A stretch of 13,092 nucleotides of DNA, from assembly GCA_026770585.1 (NCBI GenBank), contig MU646490.1:221348-234439 (forward strand), written 5' to 3'. Under the pieces are notes generated by a model that had not been told where the DNA came from, ran no database searches, and saw nothing but the letters and a program-made list of their open reading frames with translations. This DNA is from Baffinella frigidus. Lineage: Eukaryota > Cryptophyceae > Cryptomonadales > Baffinellaceae. The translations under genes were made by a program, and so were the position numbers. This document shows, piece after piece, positions 13,071 through 13,092 of the stretch (position 1 is the first letter of the stretch; each line of letters begins with the position of its first letter).

Positions 13071-13092
13071 CCCCCCCCCCCCCCCCCCCCCC
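13071..13092. other. Poly-C run at window end
   Basis: Twenty-two consecutive C residues finish the sequence. Such a run at the exact edge is typical of an assembly or sequencing stop, although a genuine C tract cannot be excluded. Confidence 0.9.

Overview
This is eukaryotic (protist or algal) DNA from near a chromosome end. The first 2.43 kb is a degenerate array of TTTAGGG/TTCAGGG/TTGAGGG-type telomeric units, with the C-rich strand running 5'->3' inward, as expected at a left chromosome end. TTTAGGG-type telomeres occur in plants, green algae, dinoflagellates, chromerids and apicomplexans. The intron-rich gene, the mixed coding GC and the exon-G|GT...AG|G-exon junctions suggest an alveolate (dinoflagellate or chromerid) or another microalga, but I cannot settle the lineage from the sequence.

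The rest of the window is essentially one minus-strand gene broken into many small exons. Single long ORFs are misleading here. I rebuilt 19 exons by matching splice sites, reading phase and protein character from 12513 down to a stop codon at 3000-3002. Every junction is phase-compatible, and the exons sum to 2559 nt (852 codons plus stop). The 5' end of the gene lies beyond the right edge. The product is a multi-pass membrane protein. In the window it has a membrane segment at residues ~41-64, a long acidic, Ser/Pro-rich cytoplasmic linker with a coiled-coil-like stretch, a second membrane segment (~548-566), a large Cys-containing loop, a third membrane segment (~783-808) and a short C-terminal tail. 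The architecture reminds me of the TmcB/TmcC-like membrane proteins of protists. That name is from memory and is not proven here.

The introns are the remarkable part. One is a telomeric-repeat insert flanked by a perfect 11-bp direct repeat that also supplies its splice sites (GC-AG). Two others carry telomere-like arrays. Several exon edges are duplicated on the far side of the adjoining intron (11, 13, ~26, ~33 and ~56 bp). The introns also hold at least four families of small mobile or foldback elements: a ~110-130 bp SINE-like element with 13-bp target duplications, a ~60-bp near-perfect palindrome family, a ~75-bp family of which one copy fills an intron, and a 150-bp foldback MITE. Together this looks like a locus where introns have been gained by insertion of telomeric and mobile DNA.

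Layout: 1-2431 telomeric array; 2433-2498 palindromic element; 2499-2999 gene-free; 3000-12513 the gene; 12514-12972 upstream intron with a SINE-like element and a MITE; 12973-13028 a diverged duplicate of the first visible exon; 13071-13092 a poly-C run at the window end.
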